A stretch of DNA of 64,000 nucleotides. It comes from E44-bin88 sp034419075 (GTDB lineage Bacteria > Chloroflexota > Dehalococcoidia > Dehalococcoidales > BS750m-G39). Under the pieces are notes generated by a model. It was not told where the DNA came from. It did not search any database and saw only the letters and a program-made list of their open reading frames with translations. Positions within the stretch are counted from its first letter, which is position 1, and each line of letters starts with the position of its first letter. The stretch is taken from positions 1 through 64,000 of the forward strand of contig DAOULR010000007.1 in assembly GCA_034419075.1 (NCBI GenBank), written 5' to 3'. Of this stretch, positions 35,130-43,985 are shown one piece after another. Position numbers and translations under genes: made by a program.

Positions 35130-36737
35130 ATGCGCAGAAGGGTGTTATATGCGTTATATATCGGCATAATCCTGGTGCTGGTGATAGTTGGCGTTTGGTT
35201 TATCGTCAACGCCCAGTGCAACGGGGATATGCCTCCCGAAGAAGAGGTCAATGTGTTAACCCTCTTCGACATCGACCCTTGGACGCTCGACCCTGCGCTC
35301 TGCAGCGACGCGAACTCACATGAGTATATCGTACAGATTTTCAGCGGGCTGGTGCGGCTGGGTGATGACCTGGAACCGGTGCCCGATATCGCCCAGCGGT
35401 GGGAGCTGAGCCCGGACGGGACGACCTATACCTTCTATCTTCGGGAGGACGTTTTCTTTCACGACGGGCGGCAGGTAACCGCCGAGGACTTCAAGTATTC
35501 CTGGGAAAGGGCCTGCCTGCCTGAGACCGGTTCGCAGACCGCCGCTACCTATCTGGGCGATATCGTCGGCGCTGATGATGTGCTGGCCGGTATCACTACC
35601 GATATGAGTGGAGTAAAGGTGCTCGGTGATTTTATCCTCGAAGTGACCATCGACTCGCCGAAGTCCTACTTCCTGTCCAAGTTGACCTATACCACCGGCT
35701 TTGTCGTTGACAGAAACAACGTGGCGTCAGGAGTAGGGTGGTGGCATGAACCCAACGGCACGGGGCCCTTTATCCTTAACCAGTGGGAGGAGGGGCAAGT
35801 CTTATCATTGGGGAGGAACGAGCTCTACTACGGTGAGGTGGCCAAGTTGGACTACGTAGTTTTTCAGTTGTGGAGTGGAGTGCCGATGAACATGTACGAG
35901 CTGGGCCAGATAGACGTCACTGGTGTTGGCACTGCCTATGCGGAGAAGGTTACCGATGAAGCGGGGCCTTTCTACGACGAGCTGACCATAACGCCCGAAC
36001 TGAGCTTTTATTATATCGGCTTTAACACCGACGAGCCGCCCTTCGATGATGCTAATATCCGCCGCGCCTTCTCGCTAGCTATCGATAAAGAGAAGCTGAT
36101 TTCGCTGGTCTTTGGCGGCGTAATGCAGCCCGCCTACGGCATACTACCCCCGGGCATACCGGGCTATAACGAAGAACTGGTGGGGCTGGGATACGATGTC
36201 GAGGAAGCCAGGGAGCTAATCGCCAACTCCAGCTACGGCGATGTGGCCAACCTGCCGCCGATTACGCTGACCACGGCGGGGTGGGGGGGATTAATCTCGT
36301 CGGAGGTGGAGTCGCTTGTCTACCAGTGGCGGGAAAACCTGGGGGTGGAAGTCACAGTGAGGCAGCTTGAACCAGAGCCGTTCATCTATAACCTCAAGGA
36401 AGAAAAGGACCAGATGTTCGATATGGGCTGGATTGGCGACTACCCGCACCCGCAGGACTTTCTGGAGGTCTTGTTCACTAGCGGCTCAGAGAATAACTAC
36501 AGCGGCTACAGCAACCCCGATTTCGACGCTCTTTTGGAGGCGGCGGCCGCAGAGCCAGACTATAACTCTAGCCTGGCGCTCTACCAGCAGGCTGAGCAGA
36601 TGCTGGTGGACGATGCCGTCTGCCTGCCGCTGTCTTTCGGGGTCAACTACGTGCTGGTTAAGCCCTACGTCAGCGGCTATCAGTTAAACCCGTTGGGGTT
36701 CGCCATGCTCAACAAGGTCTCGGTGGCGCCCCACTAG
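35130..36737 (+). CDS. Extracellular solute-binding protein, family 5 (oligopeptide type)
   Basis: A 535-residue protein with an N-terminal membrane helix (YALYIGIILVLVIVGVWFIV), then a typical SBP_bac_5 body: YIVQIFSGLVRLGDDLEPVPDIAQRWELSPDGTTYTFYLREDVFFHDG and NIRRAFSLAIDKEKLI. The segment after the helix reads NAQCNGD, which is not a canonical lipobox, so it may be anchored by its helix. Family members capture peptides, nickel or sugars for ABC import, but no permease or ATPase gene is nearby, so it may serve a remote transporter. The start codon abuts the previous stop. Confidence 0.88.
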   Translation: MRRRVLYALYIGIILVLVIVGVWFIVNAQCNGDMPPEEEVNVLTLFDIDPWTLDPALCSDANSHEYIVQIFSGLVRLGDDLEPVPDIAQRWELSPDGTTYTFYLREDVFFHDGRQVTAEDFKYSWERACLPETGSQTAATYLGDIVGADDVLAGITTDMSGVKVLGDFILEVTIDSPKSYFLSKLTYTTGFVVDRNNVASGVGWWHEPNGTGPFILNQWEEGQVLSLGRNELYYGEVAKLDYVVFQLWSGVPMNMYELGQIDVTGVGTAYAEKVTDEAGPFYDELTITPELSFYYIGFNTDEPPFDDANIRRAFSLAIDKEKLISLVFGGVMQPAYGILPPGIPGYNEELVGLGYDVEEARELIANSSYGDVANLPPITLTTAGWGGLISSEVESLVYQWRENLGVEVTVRQLEPEPFIYNLKEEKDQMFDMGWIGDYPHPQDFLEVLFTSGSENNYSGYSNPDFDALLEAAAAEPDYNSSLALYQQAEQMLVDDAVCLPLSFGVNYVLVKPYVSGYQLNPLGFAMLNKVSVAPH

Positions 36738-36754
36738 TCTGGATTAGAGTTTAT

Positions 36755-38197
36755 ATGAATTCCATCAAACAGCTGGAGCGTATCTTCAACCCGCGCAGCG
36801 TGGCTGTGGTCGGCGCCTCGGCCAGCCCGGACAAGGTGGGCTATATGTGCCTGGGCAACCTGCTGGAGCTGGGCTTTAAGGGTAAAATCTATCCGGTCAA
36901 TCCAGGGCTGGCGCAGCTTTTCGGGCTGAAGGCCTATCCGACGGTGAGCGCCATCCCCGGTGAGGTGGACTTGGCCATGGTGGTTATTCCCGCTGAGCTT
37001 ACCTTATCTACCGTCGAGGAGTGCGCCGCTAAGGGGGTTAAGGGGGTAATACTGGTCAGCGGGGGATTTAAAGAGGTGGGCACCAAAATCGGCGCTCGTC
37101 TCCAGAATAAACTTAAAGACATCGCCGACAATAGTGGCCTAAAGATTATCGGGCCCAACACGATGGGCTTCATCAATCCGCGGGCCAAGCTCAATGCCTC
37201 TTTTCAGTACACGCTATCCTTAAGCCAGCCGGGCAACGTGGCCGTGGCGGCACAGAGCGGCGGCGCTACAATATACACTGTGCACGCCTTGACCAACCAG
37301 AACGTGGGCATCAGCAAGGCTATCGGGCTGGGTAACCGCTGTAACCTTGATTTCGACGAGGTGGTCAGCTATTTCGGGCAGGACAGGGACACCGAGGTAA
37401 TCGCTCTCTACGTCGAAGGGCTGGAAGATCCGAGACGTCTGCTCAATGTCGCTAGCAAAGTCGCCAAACGCAAGCCCATAATTGTCTATAAGTCGGGGCG
37501 GGGAGAAGGGGTGGGAAAAAACACCTTCTCCCACACGGGGGCTTTAGCCGGCAACTACCAGTATTACCAGGCTGCCTTCAAGCAGGCGGGCATGATTACA
37601 GTCGATAGCATTGGCGAACTGGTGGACAAAGCTAAAGCGTTAGCCTTCCAGCGGGCGGCGGGGAGCAATAGAATAGCCCTTTTCTCGGTGCAGGCGGGGC
37701 CAGGCATTATTATGGCCGATAAGTGTGCCGAAGAGGGCTTAAGACTGGCGGAATTTTCGCCGACGACGAAGCGCAAACTAAAGAAGCTTTCGTCATCACT
37801 TAACGCGGTGTCTAATCCCGTCGATGTCGCCTGGACTTCGGATAACTTCGAAAGTAGCCGCCAGATGCTCAAAGCGGTGCTGGCTGACGAGGGCGTTGAC
37901 GCTATAATCGTGGCTGCCGTCTTCTACAGCACCAACATGGAATTAATGAGGGCGGTGGTCGATGTCGCCAGAGACGCCCAGAAACCGATAGTGGTCTGCC
38001 TGGACTCGCCGAAAGGCGCGGCTTATGCCGAAATAAACGCTCTGGAAGGCGCGGGCGTGCCCGTCTTTCCTTTACCGGAGAGGGCGGTCAGCGCGCTGGC
38101 GGGTCTGGTGAAATACGGGGGGATTGGCGGAGGGGGTGGGATTCGAACCCACGGTCCTCCTGTCGGAGGACAACGGTTTTCAAGACCGTCACCATAA
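36755..38197 (+). CDS. ADP-forming acyl-CoA synthetase, alpha-type (CoA-binding plus ligase domains)
   Basis: ACD enzymes make ATP from acyl-CoA, ADP and phosphate, a major energy step in fermenting anaerobes and archaea. The N-terminal CoA-binding domain has SVAVVGASASPDKVGYM and KIYPVNP; the ligase domain has IGPNTMGFINP, VAAQSGG and NTFSHTGALAG with the phospho-His. The beta ATP-grasp part is not encoded nearby. About 456 codons cover the normal subunit. The frame then runs 24 codons through the antisense of tRNA-Ser to a TAA at 38195-38197, giving a tail GGGGIRTHGPPVGGQRFS with no family match. The original stop seems to have been lost. Confidence 0.88.
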   Translation: MNSIKQLERIFNPRSVAVVGASASPDKVGYMCLGNLLELGFKGKIYPVNPGLAQLFGLKAYPTVSAIPGEVDLAMVVIPAELTLSTVEECAAKGVKGVILVSGGFKEVGTKIGARLQNKLKDIADNSGLKIIGPNTMGFINPRAKLNASFQYTLSLSQPGNVAVAAQSGGATIYTVHALTNQNVGISKAIGLGNRCNLDFDEVVSYFGQDRDTEVIALYVEGLEDPRRLLNVASKVAKRKPIIVYKSGRGEGVGKNTFSHTGALAGNYQYYQAAFKQAGMITVDSIGELVDKAKALAFQRAAGSNRIALFSVQAGPGIIMADKCAEEGLRLAEFSPTTKRKLKKLSSSLNAVSNPVDVAWTSDNFESSRQMLKAVLADEGVDAIIVAAVFYSTNMELMRAVVDVARDAQKPIVVCLDSPKGAAYAEINALEGAGVPVFPLPERAVSALAGLVKYGGIGGGGGIRTHGPPVGGQRFSRPSP

Positions 38198-38216
38198 GCC
38201 TCTCGGACACCCCTCC
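38125..38216 (-). tRNA. tRNA-Ser(UGA), CCA encoded
   Basis: A class II tRNA with a seven-base acceptor stem (GGAGGGG with CCCCTCC), discriminator G and genome-encoded CCA (38125-38127). The anticodon TGA (complement of 38180-38182) lies in the loop CTTGAAA. A long variable arm (GTCCTCC...GGAGGAC) and T loop GGTTCGAATC are intact. It is the only tRNA in the window and overlaps the 3' end of the acyl-CoA synthetase reading frame on the other strand. Confidence 0.96.
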
Positions 38217-38274
38217 GTGTCGACTAGTATAGATAATCAATGGCACAGGGTCAAATATATCAAGGAGGCAGGGA

Positions 38275-39030
38275 ATGTCGTTAGAAGGTAAGGTCGCTTT
38301 TGTCAGCGGCTCCTCGAGGCCGCACGGCATCGGGCGGGCCATCGCCCTGGCCCTGGCGCGGGACGGCGCTGACGTGGCGGTTCACGGCTTCGGGCACTTC
38401 GAGGGGGCGGAAGCGGTGGCTGAGGAGATAAAGAAGCTGGGCAGGAAGTCCATCGCTGTCAAGATAGACGTCCGTGACGCCCAGGAAGTGCAAAAGGGTC
38501 TGGACAGGGTCAAGGCCGGGCTGGGGGCGGTGAGCATACTGGTCAACAACGCCGCCCAGATGGGGCATTTCGTGCCTATCTATAAAGCGACACCTGAGGA
38601 GTTCGATAACGAGGTCAAAATCTGCCTGAATTCTGCTTTCTGCTGCATCAAGGCGGTCTGGGGTGATATGTGCGAGAAGAAGTGGGGGCGGGTGATAAAT
38701 ATTTCCTCAGTGGCGGGGGTGCTCGGCGGCGGCGGGCAGGCCAGCTACGGCTCTTCCAAGGCGGGGCTGATTGCTCTGGCCAAGACGGTGGCTATTGAGG
38801 GCGCCAAGTTCAATATCACCGGCAACGCCGTCATTGTGGGAGTGGCCCACACCGACGCCCCTATGTCCGACGATGTGATCGAGATGCTAGGCAGGCGGCT
38901 GCTGGCACGGCGTCTGGCGGAACCAACCGAGATTGCCAACGCCGTGGCTTACCTGGCTTCTGATGAGGCTAACTATATGACCGGGGCGGTTATGAACATG
39001 ATGGGAGGACTGGATTTGTTTGTAGTTTAA
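38275..39030 (+). CDS. Short-chain dehydrogenase/reductase (FabG-like)
   Basis: A 251-residue NAD(P)-dependent oxidoreductase. The nucleotide-binding site GSSRPHGIGRAIALALARDGA is a variant of TGxxxGIG, followed by LVNNAAQMG. The catalytic Ser is in NISSVAG, with Tyr and Lys in YGSSK. A C-terminal YLASDEANYMTGAVMNMMGG matches FabG-type reductases. Substrate choice cannot be deduced. It starts behind AAGGAGG. The C-terminal residues LDLFVV fit the membrane-proximal or dimer edge of many SDRs. Confidence 0.9.
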   Translation: MSLEGKVAFVSGSSRPHGIGRAIALALARDGADVAVHGFGHFEGAEAVAEEIKKLGRKSIAVKIDVRDAQEVQKGLDRVKAGLGAVSILVNNAAQMGHFVPIYKATPEEFDNEVKICLNSAFCCIKAVWGDMCEKKWGRVINISSVAGVLGGGGQASYGSSKAGLIALAKTVAIEGAKFNITGNAVIVGVAHTDAPMSDDVIEMLGRRLLARRLAEPTEIANAVAYLASDEANYMTGAVMNMMGGLDLFVV

Positions 39031-39122
39031 AATTTGGTCTAATACACCAATGGAATGTTATACTATAGAAGCATTGCTTGGGAAAGCAATAGGTGATTTT
39101 TTAGAACTAGCTAGGAGATAGA

Positions 39123-39323
39123 ATGGCAGAGGAGTGTTGTTCAGGAATGGGTTGTGGCTGTAACGCGACTAGTCTCTATACAGATAGAGAGTGTCCCGAA
39201 TGTGGCAGAAGACTTCGAATTACGGGTAACTTGCAGCGAATCCAGCTTAGGCTAACTTGCCAAGATTGTGGTTACCAGAGCCCAGAGCTGTCAATGGAAG
39301 AGCTTCGGGAATTCATTGACTGA
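39123..39323 (+). CDS. Small zinc-ribbon-like protein
   Basis: A 66-residue protein. The N-terminus is Cys-rich (ECCSGMGCGC), followed by two CPEC/CQDC pairs that could form a zinc ribbon, and an acidic helix (SMEELREFID). AGGAGATAGA precedes the ATG. A weak TATACT box lies about 60 bases upstream. No family is recognised; a redox or metal-sensing role is possible but unsupported. Confidence 0.55.
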   Translation: MAEECCSGMGCGCNATSLYTDRECPECGRRLRITGNLQRIQLRLTCQDCGYQSPELSMEELREFID

Positions 39324-39367
39324 GGAACTGGCGAAAAGCAGGTTGCAAAAGGGGGAAGTTTTTAAAA

Positions 39368-39388
39368 AAGAGGGGCGAAGCCCCTCTT
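39368..39388 (-). terminator. Intrinsic terminator downstream of the 39396-40103 gene
   Basis: AAGAGGGGC (39368-39376) and GCCCCTCTT (39380-39388) form a nine-base stem with a three-base GAA loop. On the minus strand a T-rich run follows. It also lies 45 bases after the small zinc protein, so it could act in both directions. Confidence 0.7.
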
Positions 39389-39395
39389 AAACTCC

Positions 39396-40103
39396 CTATT
39401 TCCACTTTTGTGGAAGAATTGGTGTCGTGACGATTTTCTCTGACCATTCAGGTTTTGTCAGCTCTTCTGTTTGAATCGTCACATGTTTTCTGCCAAGGCT
39501 TGTATATGTTATTCGTGCTCGACACTTAGTTCTTCCCTGCAAAATATCTTTCCATATTTTCAAGTCATCCGCTTGATTCAAATCGAGAATATAGTTTTGG
39601 TAAAGGACACTATTTGGAAATAAGATGGAGGATGTAGCCTCCACTGTGGCTGGTACATACTTGCTGCTCAGATTTTCTTCTGTAACTTCTTCATCCTTAC
39701 CGAAGAAGGCAATGTCTGTGTTAACACCTTCGCCTGGTAATGAGCCCGAATTCTTTATGTTGAATTCTAGCGTCATGTATTGCCCTACCTGTTTTAAACC
39801 TATTGAGCCATCCATGTATAAGAAAGGCCTTATTGAATTTCGTGTGAGTTCTAAGGATTCTTGCGTTGTCACGAGTGAATCATGAGCACTAACAGACGCA
39901 AACATAGAATTCAGAGCAGCTATTGAAGCCACTACTACGGAAAGACACACAATGATATAGGTGTTTAGAGGGCCGAAGGTTTGTCTGCCATCAAATATAA
40001 ACCAGACTAGACACGCGACGACTATTTCAATCCCTATGAGCGCAAGGTTTGTGCGTATTATGTGACGCCTACATAATCTTACGAACCCCTTACCCATTTC
40101 CAT
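39396..40103 (-). CDS. Unknown two-helix membrane protein
   Basis: About 235 residues. Two N-terminal membrane helices (IRTNLALIGIEIVVACLVWF and YIIVCLSVVVASIAALNSMF) are followed by a beta-rich domain of about 165 residues (LYMDGSIGLKQVGQYMTLEF and on) probably facing one side of the membrane. No family is recognised. Codon use is visibly more AT-rich than the neighbours, suggesting later acquisition. There is no clear Shine-Dalgarno; ATG 40103 is followed by another ATG two codons on. It carries its own terminator. Confidence 0.6.
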   Translation of the reverse strand: MEMGKGFVRLCRRHIIRTNLALIGIEIVVACLVWFIFDGRQTFGPLNTYIIVCLSVVVASIAALNSMFASVSAHDSLVTTQESLELTRNSIRPFLYMDGSIGLKQVGQYMTLEFNIKNSGSLPGEGVNTDIAFFGKDEEVTEENLSSKYVPATVEATSSILFPNSVLYQNYILDLNQADDLKIWKDILQGRTKCRARITYTSLGRKHVTIQTEELTKPEWSEKIVTTPILPQKWK

Positions 40104-40119
40104 TTTACTTTGCAACCAG

Positions 40120-41358
40120 TTATTTAATTACCTTCTCCCCCATAAACCCCTGCAAAACCTCAGGCACCAAAATTGAGCCGTCGGGCTGCTGGTAGTTCTC
40201 CATGATGGCAATCATGACGCGGGGGAGGGCTAAACCTGAGCCGTTGAGGGTATGAACGAAGCGGGGCTTTTCTTCAGGGGTGGGGCGGTAACGAATGTCG
40301 GCACGACGCGCCTGGAAGTCGCCGCAGTTGGAGCAGGAGGAGACCTCCAGCCACTCCTCGCAGCCGGGCGCCCACATCTCAATGTCAAAAGATTTCTGGG
40401 AGGCAAAGCCAAGGTCGGCGGTGCAGAGCTGCTTGATTCGATAGGGTAGCTTCAGCTTCTGGCAGACGTCCTCGGCGTCGGCTAAGAGCCTGTCCAGTTC
40501 CTTGTTGGAGGTCTCGGGCGCGGTGAACTTGTAAAGTTCCACCTTGTCGAATTGGTGCCCGCGCTTAATGCCCCGCGTATCCTTGCCCGCCGACATCTTC
40601 TCCCGCCGAAAGCAGGCGGTGTAGGCGACATAGTAGATGGGCAGGGTGGCGGGGGGAATAATCTCGCCGCGGTGGAGGTTGGTCAGGGGTATCTCAGCGG
40701 TGCCGATGAACCAGAAATCGTCCTCTTCATCGTGGTAGATGTTATCGGCGAACTTGGGCAGTTGCGCCGAGCCGACCATGCACTCGCGCTTGACCATAAA
40801 GGGCGGGTATATCTCCTCATAGCCGTGCTGACTGGTGTGCAAATCGAGCATGAAGGCGATGAGGGCCCTCTGCAGGCGTGCCCCCAGCCCTTTGAGCACG
40901 TAAAAGCGGCTGCCGGAGAGCTTGACCCCGCGCTCGAAGTCAATGATGTCCAGGTCTTCACCCAGCTTCCAGTGAGGGGCGGGCTTGAAATCGAACTTCT
41001 TAGGCTCACCCCAGGAACGGATTACCGGGTTGTCGTCTTCGCTTTTGCCTACGGGGGTGGTGGGGTGGGGGATGTTGGGCAGCTGCAGGAGCAAGTCCTC
41101 AATACGCTCGTCCAGACCACGGGCTTCTTCCTCCAGTTTCTGTATCTTGGTGCGGAGAGTGCGGCCCTTATTGGTGGACTCGCTCTTCTGCTTGGCCAGC
41201 TCCTTGCGCTGGTGCCTGAGCTCCTCAAGCTCCAAAAGCTTCTGGCGGCGCTCGCCGTCCAGCTTCAGGATTTCATCAAGAGGTGCGGTATCGCGGCGGT
41301 CGGCAATCGCCTTGCGTACTATTTCGGGGTTCTCACGAATGAGTTTAAGGTCAAGCAT
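40120..41358 (-). CDS. serS: Seryl-tRNA synthetase
   Basis: The class II enzyme charges tRNA-Ser. From ATG 41358 it has 412 residues. The N-terminal coiled-coil arm (about residues 25-100) binds the tRNA long variable arm. Motif 2 includes YYVAYTACFRREKMSAGKDTRGIKRGHQFDKVELYKF; motif 3 has HTLNGSGLALPRVMIAIMENYQ. AGGAAAG lies ahead of the start; an upstream frame at 41418 would sit inside the DUF3795 gene. Its start overlaps that gene by eight bases. The serine tRNA gene is about 2 kb away. Confidence 0.96.
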   Translation of the reverse strand: MLDLKLIRENPEIVRKAIADRRDTAPLDEILKLDGERRQKLLELEELRHQRKELAKQKSESTNKGRTLRTKIQKLEEEARGLDERIEDLLLQLPNIPHPTTPVGKSEDDNPVIRSWGEPKKFDFKPAPHWKLGEDLDIIDFERGVKLSGSRFYVLKGLGARLQRALIAFMLDLHTSQHGYEEIYPPFMVKRECMVGSAQLPKFADNIYHDEEDDFWFIGTAEIPLTNLHRGEIIPPATLPIYYVAYTACFRREKMSAGKDTRGIKRGHQFDKVELYKFTAPETSNKELDRLLADAEDVCQKLKLPYRIKQLCTADLGFASQKSFDIEMWAPGCEEWLEVSSCSNCGDFQARRADIRYRPTPEEKPRFVHTLNGSGLALPRVMIAIMENYQQPDGSILVPEVLQGFMGEKVIK

Positions 41359-41824
41359 TTTCTTTCCTCTTAGGTGGGAAATACCAGTATTTTTTGCCGG
41401 CCAGGAAGCCTTTAACACCCGCTTTCTTGAGCTTCCTCAGGTTCTTGAGGTGGGCGTCGCCGTGATAGGTCTTCACGAAGTCCAGTTCGGGGCAAGTCTC
41501 GAACTCTTCGCATTCCCAGCAGCCGTCAATGCCTTTCTTCCGGCAGCATTTCCGCATCTTGCAGAAGGGCGGGCCGCCGTCATTCCGGCAGGTTTTATTA
41601 CAGCGCAGTTTTACCAGCGCCCCGAGCACAGCATAGCACTGAGAGTAGCCTTTGAATGCGGCAAAGAAGGGCACGTCGGAGAAGGACTTAGCCATCTTAT
41701 CCAGGCGATATGCTCTCATCTCTTTTCTGAGGTCGCGGGCCAGGTCGGCGACCTTACCCTGCCCGATGAAGCATTCACCGCAGTAGATGCCGCAGTAGGC
41801 GATTTTGTCCTTGTTTTCCGCCAT
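41351..41824 (-). CDS. DUF3795-type cysteine-rich protein
   Basis: A 157-residue protein with the DUF3795 pattern: YCGIYCGECFIGQG at the start, CYAVLGALVKLRCNKTCRNDGGPPFCKMRKCCRKKGIDGCWECEEFETCPEL later. The ten or so Cys could bind metal or an Fe-S cluster. It is longer than the copy inside the ATP synthase operon (114 residues). A GAGGAC site precedes the ATG and the gene overlaps serS, so the two are coupled. The function is unknown. Confidence 0.75.
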   Translation of the reverse strand: MAENKDKIAYCGIYCGECFIGQGKVADLARDLRKEMRAYRLDKMAKSFSDVPFFAAFKGYSQCYAVLGALVKLRCNKTCRNDGGPPFCKMRKCCRKKGIDGCWECEEFETCPELDFVKTYHGDAHLKNLRKLKKAGVKGFLAGKKYWYFPPKRKENA

Positions 41825-41852
41825 ATTTACTGTCCTCTTTCTTTATTCTAGT

Positions 41853-42425
41853 CTAGCCCGCCCTCGGTATTCCTAGCCACCTCGGTGTTTTGTCCATGTA
41901 TTCTCGGTAGGCATCGCCGTATTTTCCCAGGCAGTATCTTTCCTCGACGCGCGCCTCGGTGCGCACCCAGAAGATGTTGGCCAGCCCCAGCAGCAGGAAA
42001 AGCCAAGAAGCGGTGGCGATGCCGGTGCCGATATAAATGATAAAGCTGGAGAGGTACATGGGGTGGCGCGAGAAGGCATAAGCGCCCTGGGTTACGGGAT
42101 AGTCGGAAGGGGCGACGGCGAATTCGGTGGTGGCTATGGCCAGTATCATTACGCCCAGGAAGAAGATGGGGAAACCGATGTAGAACCAGAGTGTCCCCAG
42201 CTTGAGAGGCAGGAAGATGGAGTAGAGCGTGGCCAGCCCCCAGATTGAGTTGCCGATTACGCCCGCCCGCTTCTCGGTTTTGCTCTTCTTTATATCGGCG
42301 GGATGACCACTTCTTTGCCACACCCTCTTGCTCAGCAGCAGTACCGCCAGCATCTGCAGGATAAAGACGCTCATGAAAATCCAGGCGTTCCAGAGGCCTA
42401 TCTCAAAGGCGGGTACCAGCGACAT
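41853..42425 (-). CDS. Isoprenylcysteine carboxyl methyltransferase-like membrane protein
   Basis: A 190-residue protein with about five membrane helices. GAYAFSRHPMYLSSFIIYIGTG and RTEARVEERYCLGKYGDAYREYMDKTPRWLG are the SAM-binding C-terminal hallmark of the ICMT/PEMT family. In bacteria these methylate lipids or small molecules; the target is unknown. Its ATG directly follows the lysS stop codon, suggesting co-translation. Confidence 0.85.
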   Translation of the reverse strand: MSLVPAFEIGLWNAWIFMSVFILQMLAVLLLSKRVWQRSGHPADIKKSKTEKRAGVIGNSIWGLATLYSIFLPLKLGTLWFYIGFPIFFLGVMILAIATTEFAVAPSDYPVTQGAYAFSRHPMYLSSFIIYIGTGIATASWLFLLLGLANIFWVRTEARVEERYCLGKYGDAYREYMDKTPRWLGIPRAG

Positions 42426-43913
42426 TTATTTCTCTTTCTCCCTCATCTGGGGGAAGAGGATTACCTCTCGTATCGAGGGCTGGTTGGTGAGCAGCATTAC
42501 CAGGCGGTCAATGCCCACCCCCAGCCCGCCTGCGGGGGGCATGCCGTATTCCAGCGCCAGCAGGTAATCTTCGTCGATAGTCCAGCGCTCCTCGTCGGCG
42601 CCGACGCGTTCCTTCTGCTGCTCCTCGAAGCGCTCCCGCTGCTCGATGGGGTCGTTGAGCTCGCTGTAGGCGTTGGCAATCTCCAAACCACCAGCAATGG
42701 CCTGAAAGCGCTCGGCGACTCTTTCCTCGCCGGGCTTGGTCTTGGCCAGTGGGGACATGGAGACGGGGTAGTCGTATATAATGGTGGGCTGGATGAGCTT
42801 GGGCCTGACGAAGTCCTTGATAATCTGGTCAACGAGCTTGGCCCAGTTCTTCTGGGGGTCGGGTTCCATTTTCAAAGTACGCATTCTATCTCGCAGCCCG
42901 TCGGCGGTAGGGTATTTGACGAAGTCAATGCCGCCATATTTCTTTACCGCTTCGCGCAGGGTGAGGCGCTTCCAGGGCGGCTTAAAGTCTATAGTATCGT
43001 CGCCGAACTTAGCCTTGGTTGTGCCTAGAACCTCCTGGCATACCTTAGCCACCATCTCCTCCAGCATCTCCATAACACCGAGGTAGTTGACATAAGCTTC
43101 ATAGCTTTCTAGCATGGTGAACTCGGGGTTGTGCTGGGTGGAGACGCCCTCGTTGCGGAAGATGCGCCCGATTTCGTAGACCTTGTCGAAGCCGCCGACG
43201 AGCAACCGCTTGAGGTGCAGTTCAAGGGCGATGCGCAGATAAAACTCCTGGTCGAGGGCCTGGTGGTGGGTGGTGAAGGGGTTGGCCAGAGCGCCGCCGG
43301 CAGATTGCTGCAGCACGGGCGTTTCCACCTCGATAAAGCCGCGCCCGTTGAGGAACTGGCGCATGGCGGCGATGATACGGCTGCGTGCTCTAAAAGTTTC
43401 CTTCGTCTCAGCATTAGCGATGAGGTCGAGATAGCGCTGGCGGTAGCGCTTGTCGACGTCGGCCAGTCCGTGCCACTTTTCGGGTAGGGGCTGCAGCGAC
43501 TTGGCCAGCAGGGTGAAATCGGCGATAGCGACGGTGGGTTCGCCGCTCTTGGTGCGTAAAAGATTACCCTTAGCACCGATAATATCGCCGATGTCCAAAT
43601 CATTAAATAGTTGGGCCTGGTCTTCGTTGTAGTTATGGGTGTCCTGAAAGAGCAGCTGAATCTTCCCCGAGCCGTCGCGCAGGTCGGCGAAGGCGCTCTT
43701 GCCCATGCGCCTGATGGCCGTAATCCGCCCAGCGATACGAACTACCTTCGCCTTAGCTGGAGCCTTTTCCTCCTGCTTCTCCAGAAGCTCTATGGCCTGA
43801 CGAGTGGTATGGGTGCGCTCATAGCCGTAGGGATAGGGCTCGATGCCGTGGGCGCGGAGCCGCTTCAGCTTTTCTCGGCGCTGCTGGGCTATTTTGTCTA
43901 ATCGGGACGCCAT
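42426..43913 (-). CDS. lysS: Lysyl-tRNA synthetase, class II
   Basis: A 495-residue enzyme. The N-terminal OB fold has VRIAGRITAIRRMGKSAFADLRDGSGKIQLL. Motif 1 contains FIEVETPVLQ; motif 2 includes FDKVYEIGRIFRNEGVSTQHNPEFTMLE; motif 3 is GLGVGIDRLVMLLTNQPSIREVILFP. Nothing is missing. The start ATG lies nine bases after a TATACT box, so the mRNA leader should be only a few bases; no ribosome-binding site is present. Confidence 0.96.
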   Translation of the reverse strand: MASRLDKIAQQRREKLKRLRAHGIEPYPYGYERTHTTRQAIELLEKQEEKAPAKAKVVRIAGRITAIRRMGKSAFADLRDGSGKIQLLFQDTHNYNEDQAQLFNDLDIGDIIGAKGNLLRTKSGEPTVAIADFTLLAKSLQPLPEKWHGLADVDKRYRQRYLDLIANAETKETFRARSRIIAAMRQFLNGRGFIEVETPVLQQSAGGALANPFTTHHQALDQEFYLRIALELHLKRLLVGGFDKVYEIGRIFRNEGVSTQHNPEFTMLESYEAYVNYLGVMEMLEEMVAKVCQEVLGTTKAKFGDDTIDFKPPWKRLTLREAVKKYGGIDFVKYPTADGLRDRMRTLKMEPDPQKNWAKLVDQIIKDFVRPKLIQPTIIYDYPVSMSPLAKTKPGEERVAERFQAIAGGLEIANAYSELNDPIEQRERFEEQQKERVGADEERWTIDEDYLLALEYGMPPAGGLGVGIDRLVMLLTNQPSIREVILFPQMREKEK

Positions 43914-43922
43914 GTTTCACAT

Positions 43923-43951
43923 AGTATATAGCAAAAGGCAGAGAGTGCCAA
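43923..43951 (-). promoter_or_regulatory. Promoter of lysS, nearly leaderless
   Basis: On the minus strand, TTGGCA (43946-43951) and TATACT (43923-43928) are 17 bases apart. The lysS ATG at 43913 begins nine bases later. recO ends upstream on the same strand, so this is an internal start. Confidence 0.6.
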
Positions 43952-43985
43952 GCTCCCCGCCGCAAATCGTTGGCCTTTTTTAATT

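Noticed and set aside
39050..39121. A 23-codon open frame just upstream of the small zinc protein
   Set aside because: No ribosome-binding site, and a possible -10 box lies inside it, so it probably is not translated.
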